Assembly (NCBI GenBank): GCA_946478975.1
Contig: CAMLEO010000392.1
Span: forward strand, 1 to 5,255
Source of the DNA: an uncultured Steroidobacter sp.
Lineage (GTDB): Bacteria > Pseudomonadota > Gammaproteobacteria > Steroidobacterales > Steroidobacteraceae
Direction: 5' to 3'
DNA length: 5,255 nt
Shown here: positions 1 to 5,255 of the stretch, in pieces
Numbering within the stretch: position 1 is the first letter of the stretch
Layout: each line of letters opens with the position of its first letter
The notes under the pieces: generated by a model
What the model was told of the DNA's origin: nothing
Seen by the model: the letters and a program-made list of their open reading frames with translations, nothing else
Database searches by the model: none
Program-made: the position numbers and the translations under genes

Positions 1-1725
1 GACGTAAGCAAATCCAGCGGGCAGCTCGGCGGCGAGCGTATCGACAGTGACCGCATTGACGTTGGACGAAGGATTCGCGACCGAGAGCGTGAAGTTCACA
101 GTGCCGCCGGCCGCGACGTTGCCCGGCGCCGCCGCGAGAGAAATCGTCGGCGCCACGCCGCACACGTTGATCGCGGTGCCGACGAGCGCAACCTGGTTGC
201 CGGTCACCGAAGGATTGCCGTACCAATCTTCGCCGTTCGACGGCGACTGCCCCGGCGAATGCGTCGGGAACACCGCCTGCTGGCCCGTCTGCCACGTGCC
301 CGCGATATAGATCTTGTTGTCGGTGTCGCCGGAAAGATAAGAGAACGTGCGGTGATCGACACCCGTTGAAGTCATGCCGTCGTCGAGCTTGGTCGCATCG
401 TCCACGGCCTGCACGCCGATCAGATATTTGCCTTTCGGCAGCGATGCCGGCGCCCAATCGGCGCTCCAGGTATTCAACGATTGCGACTGCAGCGTCGCAG
501 CTGGCGTGATGCGCGTCCACTGGCTGCCAACGTCGCCCGCCGTCGCGTCACCGTCGCCGTCGCGATCGTGCCAGTAGTAGAACTCCACCGACTTGATGGA
601 TGTTGTCACCACGCCATTGTTCAACGCCAGCGCGTCCTGCACCTTCGCCGTGAGCTTGTATGTGCCGGGGCAGGTGTTCGGCGGCTCCGCCGTCACCTTG
701 GAAACAATCGGCTGTTGATACGACTCGGTCTTGTTGAACGACAGATAATCGCCGAAAGGCGCCGGCGTCGACGCATTCGCAGCCCAGCTGCGATTGATGG
801 CGCAGTCCTTCTGGAACGGATTGTTCAAGCTGTTGGCGGTACAGAACAGCATCGCAATCGGCGTATCGCGCGTGATCTTCGGACCGCCGACGCCGCTCGC
901 ATCCAGCATCGCGACCGGAATCTGGTAGTCGATGAAATATTCGGTACAGGGCGAGGTCGAGACCTTTTTTGCGCGCGTGGTGCCGTAGTCCCACGACGTT
1001 TCGTTGGCGCCGTTCGGCCACGTCTCGGTCGGCGACAGCATGCTCTGGAAATTCAGGATGCGATCGCTGGGGCCGATCAGCGCGGTCGGGTTGTGCCCGA
1101 GCAGGTGCACTTTCGGATCGTTGATGTAATCCAGCGATTGCGACGGCGTCTCGCCCCAGATGCCGGCGAGCAGGTCGATCGGCTCGCTCGGCGAGCCCGA
1201 CGAGCCGTTCAAATGGGCGGCCAGGCTGCGATAGCCGCTGCCGTCCACGTCGAACAGCACCGTCCACAGCGCCGAGCTCCAGGGATTGCTGGAGCTGTAC
1301 GTGCCGGCGCTCGGGCCGGTTGCATACGTGTTGGCCGGCTGCTCGACGCGCCAGCGAAACATCAGCACGTCCTTGGCTGGATCGAACGTGTCCTTGTGCA
1401 GGTAGTAATAGATGCTCGGCAGGCTCTTGTCCGTGCACGAGGAAGAAACGTTGACGTAGTTCTGCGGGGCCGTGCCGCCGTTCGAAGGGTCCTGGGTGCG
1501 GGGATCGGTCAGGCTTCTGCTGAAGCGCGTGTACGGTTTCCAGTCGCCGCACGATTCGCCGCAGTTCTGCGGATTGGCGGGCTCGGCCGGCCACGACACC
1601 GGCTGATAGTGGACCGCGGGGCCGTTGCCGTTCTGCCAGAGCGGCGGGAACGGATGACCGATGACCACTGCCGCGACGGCGAGCAGGGACAGGACGATCC
1701 ACCCACGAGGACGACGTGCGCTCAA
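1..1725 (-). CDS. Secreted/surface multidomain protein with Ig-like and DUF11 domains (partial, C-terminus beyond window)
   Basis: The minus strand reads open from a TTG start at 1725 to the left edge, giving 575 codons with no stop. The N-terminus has a short basic stretch (ARRPRG) and a hydrophobic segment at about residues 9-22, so it is a signal peptide or membrane anchor. Residues about 30-335 form a Cys-, Ser- and Trp-rich region with DVDGSG at 159-164 and a later YFIDYQIP strand, resembling CBM9/DOMON-like beta-sandwiches; this part is tentative. Residues about 339-460 resemble a bacterial Ig-like (Big_7-type) domain (VEFYYW, then GKYLIGVQAVDD), with an EF-hand-like loop DRDGDGDATAGD at 387-398. 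Residues about 524-575 match the start of a DUF11 repeat (GGTVNFTLSVAN, LPAGFAYV). DUF11 proteins are usually large and extracellular, so a structural or adhesive role is inferred. TTG is preferred because GGAGA lies 5 bases upstream and the signal follows directly. An in-frame ATG at 1824 would add 33 residues ahead of the signal. The gene is read divergently from the MBL operon. Confidence 0.85.
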   Translation of the reverse strand, partial: MSARRPRGWIVLSLLAVAAVVIGHPFPPLWQNGNGPAVHYQPVSWPAEPANPQNCGESCGDWKPYTRFSRSLTDPRTQDPSNGGTAPQNYVNVSSSCTDKSLPSIYYYLHKDTFDPAKDVLMFRWRVEQPANTYATGPSAGTYSSSNPWSSALWTVLFDVDGSGYRSLAAHLNGSSGSPSEPIDLLAGIWGETPSQSLDYINDPKVHLLGHNPTALIGPSDRILNFQSMLSPTETWPNGANETSWDYGTTRAKKVSTSPCTEYFIDYQIPVAMLDASGVGGPKITRDTPIAMLFCTANSLNNPFQKDCAINRSWAANASTPAPFGDYLSFNKTESYQQPIVSKVTAEPPNTCPGTYKLTAKVQDALALNNGVVTTSIKSVEFYYWHDRDGDGDATAGDVGSQWTRITPAATLQSQSLNTWSADWAPASLPKGKYLIGVQAVDDATKLDDGMTSTGVDHRTFSYLSGDTDNKIYIAGTWQTGQQAVFPTHSPGQSPSNGEDWYGNPSVTGNQVALVGTAINVCGVAPTISLAAAPGNVAAGGTVNFTLSVANPSSNVNAVTVDTLAAELPAGFAYV

Positions 1726-1730
1726 TCGAT

Positions 1731-1735
1731 TCTCC
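1731..1735 (-). promoter_or_regulatory. Ribosome binding site deciding the TTG start of the surface protein
   Basis: On the minus strand this reads GGAGA and sits 5 bases before the TTG at 1725. The competing in-frame ATG at 1824 has a purine stretch (AGGGA) directly abutting it, which is too close to act as a normal Shine-Dalgarno site. The TTG start also places the hydrophobic signal segment near the N-terminus. Confidence 0.6.
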
Positions 1736-1798
1736 GTTATTGGTTCCCTTCGTACGCCGGCCGCATCTTCGGGGTGGCCCAGCGGCGGCCATAGCTCC

Positions 1799-1814
1799 GC
1801 GCCACTGATGGCGC
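1799..1814. repeat. Perfect short inverted repeat, possible operator or hairpin
   Basis: GCGCCA at 1799-1804 and TGGCGC at 1809-1814 are exact reverse complements separated by four bases (CTGA). The repeat lies between two divergent genes, about 75 bases from the left-hand start and about 100 from the right-hand start, where a regulator could act on both. It could equally be a chance palindrome in GC-rich DNA. No T-run follows, so it is not a terminator. Confidence 0.3.
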
Positions 1815-1913
1815 CGACAGACATTCCCTGAGCACGAACGAGTTGTGACGAGTCTCTAAAACGACGAAGATCCGAGCTCCGTACTGGCCGCAGGGCTTTT
1901 TCCAAGAGCACGT

Positions 1914-2747
1914 ATGAAAGGCATCGTTTCTTTTGGCAGCGGGTTGTTACTCGCGTGGATGGCGACGGCACAGGCGGCCCCGAGCCCTGCCCCGCTGAAG
2001 CTCTGGCGCCTGGACTGCGGCGAAATCCAGGTCGACGACTTGAACGAGTACTCCGATACCTTTGCTTACCCGGGCCAGTCCAAGCGCTTTGCGGTGAGCT
2101 GCTACCTGATTCAGCACGGCGCCAGTTACATGCTGTGGGATACCGGCCTGTCGCCCGACGATCTCGGGCGGCCGTTGCAGGGCCCGAATGCGACCGGTGA
2201 GACGATCGCGACGTTGTTACCGGAACAGCTGGCGCAGCTGCACGTCGATCCGAAACAGATCGAGGTGATCGGCATCAGCCACTATCATTACGATCACACC
2301 GGCCAGGCGAAGCTGTTTCCGCAGGCGCGGCTGCTGATCGGCAAAGGCGATGCTCAAGTACTGCGCACACCCGACAGTCCACGCGCCAGGCCGCTGGCTC
2401 ATTGGATCAACGGCGACGGCAAGGTCGAAGAGATCAGCGGCGACAAGGATGTGTTCGGCGATCAAAGCGTGGTCATGCTCGACTTGCCCGGCCATACGCC
2501 GGGGCATCACGGGCTGCTGGTGAAACTCGCTCGCACGGGATACGTCGTGCTCTCGGGCGACGCCGCGCACTTTCGCGAGAACTATGTGAATAACGGCGTG
2601 CCCACGTTCAATGTCGACCGCGCCCAGACGCTCGCGTCGCTGGACCGTTTCAAGGCCATCGAAAAGAATCTGCACGCCGTGGTCGTGATTCAGCACGATC
2701 AGCGCGATTTAACGAAGCTGCCCACCTTTCCGGCATTTGCGGAGTAA
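1914..2747 (+). CDS. Exported MBL-fold metallo-hydrolase, AHL-lactonase-like
   Basis: The 277-residue product begins with a signal peptide: a Lys after Met, a hydrophobic core at about 4-17, and a likely AQA|AP cleavage near residue 22. It is therefore probably periplasmic. The metallo-beta-lactamase signature HYHYDH spans 123-128 (H123, H125, D127, H128). The other expected metal ligands are H194 in LPGHTPGH, D216 in LSGDAAH and H261 in IQHD, so both zinc sites look intact. The CYLIQHG strand followed by WDTGL, and the late NVDRAQTLASLDR segment, are typical of the group annotated as N-acyl homoserine lactonase-like hydrolases, which open lactone rings. Substrate cannot be read from sequence. 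H219 falls where AiiA has its catalytic Tyr194, by eye alignment of DAAHFRENY with the AiiA segment I recall, so true AHL activity is uncertain. The ATG is preceded by AAGAG. It is the first gene of an operon with the ThuA-domain gene. Confidence 0.9.
   Translation: MKGIVSFGSGLLLAWMATAQAAPSPAPLKLWRLDCGEIQVDDLNEYSDTFAYPGQSKRFAVSCYLIQHGASYMLWDTGLSPDDLGRPLQGPNATGETIATLLPEQLAQLHVDPKQIEVIGISHYHYDHTGQAKLFPQARLLIGKGDAQVLRTPDSPRARPLAHWINGDGKVEEISGDKDVFGDQSVVMLDLPGHTPGHHGLLVKLARTGYVVLSGDAAHFRENYVNNGVPTFNVDRAQTLASLDRFKAIEKNLHAVVVIQHDQRDLTKLPTFPAFAE
2741..2744 (+). promoter_or_regulatory. Ribosome binding site of the ThuA gene, inside the MBL gene end
   Basis: GGAG sits 12 bases ahead of the ThuA ATG and forms the last coding bases plus context of the upstream gene just before its TAA. 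The spacing is a little long, but no better site exists in the 9-base gap. This suggests translation of the second gene is tied to ribosomes finishing the first. Confidence 0.45.
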
Positions 2748-2756
2748 TCCATCATC

Positions 2757-3521
2757 ATGACGAGATTCAGAATCCTGCTGCTGACGACGCTCGCCTGCTT
2801 GATGAGCGTGGCGGCCCACGCCGAGCAGTTCAGCGTCGCGGTTTTCAGCAAGACGGCGGGGTGGCATCACGAGTCCATCCTCGAAGGCGTCACCGCCGTG
2901 CGCCAGCTCGGCAAGCAGCACAACTTCGAAGTGTTCTGGAGCGAGGATCCGAAGCGGATCTTCACCGACGAGGCGATTGCCAGATATAAAGTCGTGATGT
3001 TCCTGCTCACCACCGGCGACGTGCTCAATGACGAGCAGCAGGCAGTGTTCGAGCGCTTCATCCAACACGGCGGCGGCTACGTCGGCGTGCACAGCGCATC
3101 GGACACGGAGTATCAATGGCCCTGGTACAACAAGATGCTGGGGCATATGTTTCGAACTCATCCGGTAATCCAGACCGCGATGGTGAAGGTCGAAAACAGC
3201 AACTTCCCCGGCATGGAGCGCTTTCCGCCGCGCTTTCTCACCACCGAGGAATGGTACGAGTTCGACGCCTCGCGCTCGCCGGGATTGCACTATTTGTTAT
3301 CGGTGGACGAGTCGACGTATGAGCCGAGCGCGCAGCGTCGCAAGGAAATGGCGAGCGTGCCGTTGCATCCGATCGCCTGGTATCAGGAGTACGACGGCGG
3401 CCGCGCGTTCTACACCGCGCTCGGCCACCTGCCGGCCACCTACTCCGACCAGCAGTTTCTGCAGCACTTGTTCGGCGGAATTTATTGGGCTGCGACCGGC
3501 AAGGGAATCAAGCAGCCTTAA
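2757..3521 (+). CDS. Exported ThuA-domain protein
   Basis: The product has 254 residues. A signal peptide (basic start, hydrophobic core about 5-20, likely cleavage after AHA at 20-22) precedes one ThuA domain that fills the rest. Diagnostic segments are FSKTAGWHHESI (30-41), HGGGYVGVHSASD (104-116), the WYNKMLGH and THP blocks (123-136), EEWYEF (164-169), HPIAWYQEYDGGRAFYTALGH (204-224) and GGIYWA (240-245). ThuA adopts the class I glutamine-amidotransferase-like fold but lacks the Cys nucleophile; the corresponding elbow here is VGVHS with H112. The family is named for trehalose utilisation and is common in sugar catabolism, and related proteins are often annotated only by fold, so a role with carbohydrates is possible but not shown. 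The ATG lies 9 bases after the MBL stop, with GGAG at 2741-2744 inside the end of that gene, so the two are almost surely co-transcribed. The stop directly abuts that of the convergent DUF4112 gene. Confidence 0.92.
   Translation: MTRFRILLLTTLACLMSVAAHAEQFSVAVFSKTAGWHHESILEGVTAVRQLGKQHNFEVFWSEDPKRIFTDEAIARYKVVMFLLTTGDVLNDEQQAVFERFIQHGGGYVGVHSASDTEYQWPWYNKMLGHMFRTHPVIQTAMVKVENSNFPGMERFPPRFLTTEEWYEFDASRSPGLHYLLSVDESTYEPSAQRRKEMASVPLHPIAWYQEYDGGRAFYTALGHLPATYSDQQFLQHLFGGIYWAATGKGIKQP
3488..3517. terminator. Weak hairpin at the convergent gene ends
   Basis: GGCTGC at 3488-3493 and GCAGCC at 3512-3517 are exact reverse complements with an 18-base loop, placed at the very end of the ThuA coding sequence. 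It is the only stem I see near the convergent stops. The loop is long and no T-run follows on either strand, so it is a poor intrinsic terminator and may be chance. Confidence 0.15.
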
Positions 3522-4094
3522 TCAAAACAGCCGCACGATCGCGAGCACGACCAGGATCGGGATCGCGATCATCAACGCGACACATGCGGCCAGCAGCAGG
3601 GAGAAGCCGATGACGAACCATCGGCTGCTGCGCCGACTGCCGATGGGGTCGAGCTGATATCGCGCCAGCAAAGCGAGATTGCGCATGTTCGCTTTGAACG
3701 CGGCGTCGAACAGGTCGCCGGCGAACGGGATCGAGCCGATCACGGTTTCGATCATGATGTTGGTGATCATGCGCAGTAACACGCTGCGCGGCGCGCCCAG
3801 CGCACGCGCTTCGTTGACGATATAAGCGGAGAGCAACGCGCCAATCGCGTCGCCGATGCCGGGCACCAGCCCGATCAATGCGTCGATGCCGATGCGATAG
3901 CCGCCGGGCAATGGAATGGAATTGTCGAGCAGCCACGCGAGCGTGCGCAGCCGCTGAATGCGCTCGGCGGAATTTGAGCTGGCCGCAGGAATATAAGTAG
4001 CGGTTTTCAAGCGATGCGCCTCGCGGTCGTCAAGTGCCGCTTCCAAGTAACGCGTCCTGGTTGGACAGGTTCCTGCCGCGTTAGTTGCCGGCAC
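3522..4094 (-). CDS. DUF4112-domain membrane protein
   Basis: The reading frame encodes up to 190 residues. The core matches the DUF4112 family: RLRTLAWLLDNSIPLPGG (about 48-65), RIGIDALIGLVPGIGDAIGA (67-86) and a second, similar block GSIPFAGDLFDAAFKANMRN (120-139). The two P-x-x-GD motifs, VPGIGD and IPFAGD, look like an internal repeat. A strong hydrophobic stretch at about 160-188 is a C-terminal transmembrane segment, and the middle region is also apolar, so an inner-membrane location is likely. No function is established for the family. The start is uncertain: the GTG at 4094 overlaps the upstream MBL gene by 14 bases but lacks a clear Shine-Dalgarno. TTG at 4046 (AGGA 8 bases upstream) and TTG at 4010 (GAGG 8 bases upstream) give 174 and 162 residues with the conserved core intact. 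With any of these starts it is likely co-transcribed with the MBL gene ahead of it. Confidence 0.85.
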   Translation of the reverse strand: MPATNAAGTCPTRTRYLEAALDDREAHRLKTATYIPAASSNSAERIQRLRTLAWLLDNSIPLPGGYRIGIDALIGLVPGIGDAIGALLSAYIVNEARALGAPRSVLLRMITNIMIETVIGSIPFAGDLFDAAFKANMRNLALLARYQLDPIGSRRSSRWFVIGFSLLLAACVALMIAIPILVVLAIVRLF

Positions 4095-5151
4095 TGGCCG
4101 GGAAATTCCAGGCGTTCGTCACGGCCGGCCCGGTGACGTAGGCGTCGAACAAAGTCCCGTGCACCACGCTATCGCCCGCGAACTGCCGACGCAGACCGCT
4201 CAAATCGATGTGGCCGCGAGCTGTTTCCAATGTATCTCCGCGAGCGCGAGCGTCATCCACGCGTTGTGAAATCGCGGTCATCAAGGTCGCGATCCGGTCG
4301 AGATGCGTGTAGTCGCGCAGCACCGGGCCGTGACCTGGAACGATGACTTTCGCATTGAGATCGCGGACGCGCTTCAGCGTGCTGCTCCACTCGCGAACTC
4401 GCGACTGCTCGGCGCCAACCAGCGGCACCGGCCAGCCGATCATGTCGCCGACAAACACGACATCGGCGACGTGCACGACCAGGTCGCCCGTCGTATGCGC
4501 GCTACCAAGCGCCAGCACATCGATCGAGCAGCCGGGATCGCGAATCTCGAGCTTGTCGCTCACGGGAACATCCGCGAGCACGGGAGTGAAATCGTCCGGT
4601 ACGCTCAGATAGCCTTCGGCCAGGCGAATATCGCTCGCGAGGCTCGCGCGCTGCTCGTCCGTCAGCGGTTTGCCCGTGCCGCTCTTGCCGGATTCCAGCG
4701 TCTTGCGCAAGGCGGCGACTGCATCGGGCAACGCGTGATGAAACTTGTCGCGGTTCTTTTTGCCGTCGGCGGGCAGGTAGACCAGCGATTCCTCGTGGGC
4801 GATGAACTTCACGTTCGGGAACGCCTCGCGATACACCTGGTTGCCGACGATGTGATCGTCGTGCCAGTGGGTGTTGATCACGTAGCGCACCGGCTTTTTG
4901 GAATGTTTGCGGATTGCCGCGAGTACGCGACGCGTGGTCGCTTCGTTCGATTGCGCATCGATGACGACCAGCTGGTCGCGGCATTCAATGACGCCGGAGT
5001 TGGACTCGACAGCAAAGCCCGGTGGATCGTTGCGCACGATCGCCTCCACGCCGTCGCTCAGTCGCCGGATGGAAAATTCCTCGGCCGCGGCTGCGGCACC
5101 CGACGCTGCGAGCAGCGAACCAGCAACCAATGCAACCGCATATCTGGACAT
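4081..5151 (-). CDS. Exported MBL-fold metallo-hydrolase
   Basis: The product has 356 residues. The signal peptide has Arg3, a hydrophobic Ala-rich core at about 5-20, and probable cleavage near AAA|EE at 23-24, so export to the periplasm is expected. The MBL signature HWHDDH is at 95-100 (H95, H97, D99, H100, following VINT). Further ligands are H219 in GSAHTTGD, D236 in FVGDMIGW and H274 in VPGHGPV. The bridging Asp at 236, rather than the Cys or Ser of B1/B3 beta-lactamases, points to a hydrolase of the glyoxalase-II/lactonase type and not a drug-resistance enzyme. About 100 residues separate the first motif from H219, with a charged helical insertion at about 140-185. The substrate is unknown. 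The ATG at 5151 is chosen because GAGG lies 8 bases upstream and the signal starts there. A TTG at 5181 would add 10 polar residues, has no Shine-Dalgarno and overlaps a possible -10 box. The gene leads a unit with DUF4112. Confidence 0.9.
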   Translation of the reverse strand: MSRYAVALVAGSLLAASGAAAAAEEFSIRRLSDGVEAIVRNDPPGFAVESNSGVIECRDQLVVIDAQSNEATTRRVLAAIRKHSKKPVRYVINTHWHDDHIVGNQVYREAFPNVKFIAHEESLVYLPADGKKNRDKFHHALPDAVAALRKTLESGKSGTGKPLTDEQRASLASDIRLAEGYLSVPDDFTPVLADVPVSDKLEIRDPGCSIDVLALGSAHTTGDLVVHVADVVFVGDMIGWPVPLVGAEQSRVREWSSTLKRVRDLNAKVIVPGHGPVLRDYTHLDRIATLMTAISQRVDDARARGDTLETARGHIDLSGLRRQFAGDSVVHGTLFDAYVTGPAVTNAWNFPASAGN

Positions 5152-5159
5152 CGCTGCGA

Positions 5160-5163
5160 CCTC
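5160..5163 (-). promoter_or_regulatory. Ribosome binding site deciding the start of the minus-strand MBL gene
   Basis: On the minus strand this reads GAGG, 8 bases before the ATG at 5151. The longer TTG start at 5181 has no such site, so the shorter form beginning MSRYAVAL is favoured. Confidence 0.6.
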
Positions 5164-5180
5164 GTTACGCGCCGCGTTCA

Positions 5181-5209
5181 AGTATCACGCGGCGCGCGGG
5201 CGAGGCCAA
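5181..5209 (-). promoter_or_regulatory. Possible sigma70-like promoter for the MBL/DUF4112 unit
   Basis: On the minus strand TTGGCC (5209-5204) is followed after exactly 17 bases by GATACT (5186-5181). Each box matches four of six consensus bases. Transcription would begin near 5174, leaving a leader of about 23 bases that includes the GAGG site. The match is weak and GC-rich bacteria often depart from this consensus. Confidence 0.3.
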
Positions 5210-5221
5210 GTCCGGACAGCC

Positions 5222-5254
5222 TCAGCTGTTGACCAGCGCTGTGTAGCGACGCTG
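5222..5254 (-). CDS. Possible last codons of an upstream minus-strand gene (partial)
   Basis: Reading leftward from the right edge, one frame gives QRRYTALVNS and then a TGA at 5224-5222. Eight of the ten codons end in G or C, as in the real genes here, and the 70-base gap to the MBL start is plausible. Ten residues are too few to identify a family or to prove coding. A small hairpin (ACAGC/GCTGT, 5216-5229, loop of four) surrounds the stop but lacks a T-run. The region could equally be non-coding upstream sequence. Confidence 0.2.
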   Translation of the reverse strand, partial: QRRYTALVNS

Positions 5255-5255
5255 C

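Larger units (their letters stand above)
1726..1913. other. Divergent intergenic region
   Basis: This 188-base gap separates the starts of the left-hand surface protein gene and the MBL/ThuA operon, so it should hold promoters in both directions. I see no convincing sigma70 pair on either strand. The nearest on the plus strand is TTGTGA at 1843-1848 followed 17 bases later by GAAGAT, which matches the -10 consensus at only three of six positions. The plus-strand gene has a modest Shine-Dalgarno AAGAG at 1904-1908, 5 bases before its ATG. The clearest structure is the inverted repeat at 1799-1814. Confidence 0.5.

Noticed and set aside
548..1792. Minus-strand open frame starting with ATG at 1792, overlapping the surface-protein gene in another frame
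   Set aside because: The product is Arg-rich without domain features. The neighbouring frame starting at 1725 has a Shine-Dalgarno, a signal segment and recognisable domains.
481..1794. Long plus-strand open frame antisense to the surface-protein gene
   Set aside because: Its translation is Arg/Ala/Val-rich with no recognisable domain, whereas the opposite strand gives a signal segment, Ig-like and DUF11 sequence. It is the mirror frame of a GC-rich gene.
2217..3290. Minus-strand open frames opposite the MBL and ThuA genes (2217-2696 and 2709-3290)
   Set aside because: Both mirror well-supported plus-strand genes and contain no recognisable motifs.
4081..5151. Possible metallo-beta-lactamase resistance gene
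   Set aside because: The fold is shared, but the FVGD Asp at 236 in place of the B1 Cys or B3 Ser, and the overall layout, fit the general hydrolase branch of the superfamily.
4303..5232. Plus-strand open frame antisense to the second MBL gene
   Set aside because: It lacks domain features and has the composition of a shadow frame; the minus strand encodes a full MBL fold with all metal ligands.
1..5255. CRISPR array, insertion sequence, tRNA or toxin-antitoxin module
   Set aside because: I found no spaced direct repeats, transposase motifs, terminal inverted repeats, tRNA-like cloverleaf sequence or small paired genes; nearly all of the window is taken up by the five assigned genes.

Overview
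This is a GC-rich window with codon third positions mostly G or C. It holds four complete genes and one large partial gene, all typical of a Gram-negative bacterium. Several products carry Sec-type signal peptides. The families present (a DUF11-type surface protein, ThuA, a DUF4112 protein and two exported metallo-beta-lactamase-fold hydrolases) would suit a high-GC proteobacterium, perhaps a gammaproteobacterium of the Steroidobacter/Xanthomonad type. That placement is an impression only; no marker gene is present.

Layout. Positions 1-1725 (minus strand) encode the first 575 residues of a large secreted or surface protein that runs off the left edge. Positions 1726-1913 are a divergent intergenic region with a perfect short inverted repeat. 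Positions 1914-3521 (plus strand) are a tight two-gene operon: an exported MBL-fold hydrolase of the AHL-lactonase-like group, then, 9 bases later, an exported ThuA-domain protein. Positions 3522-5151 (minus strand) are a second two-gene unit read toward the first: an exported MBL-fold hydrolase of a different subtype, whose end overlaps or nearly abuts a DUF4112 membrane protein. The ThuA and DUF4112 genes converge with no intergenic base, stop codon against stop codon. Positions 5152-5255 hold the leader, a weak sigma70-like promoter and possibly the last codons of another minus-strand gene.

How the genes work together. The MBL and ThuA proteins of the plus-strand operon are probably both periplasmic and may act on related small molecules, but the sequence does not reveal a substrate. 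The second MBL enzyme is also predicted to be exported; its DUF4112 partner has no known role. I see no CRISPR array, transposase, tRNA, rRNA or recognisable defence system. The most notable points are an AiiA-type lactonase scaffold in which the catalytic-tyrosine position appears to be histidine, an EF-hand-like loop inside an Ig-like domain of the left-hand protein, and the zero-gap convergent gene ends. None of these amounts to a clearly new system.
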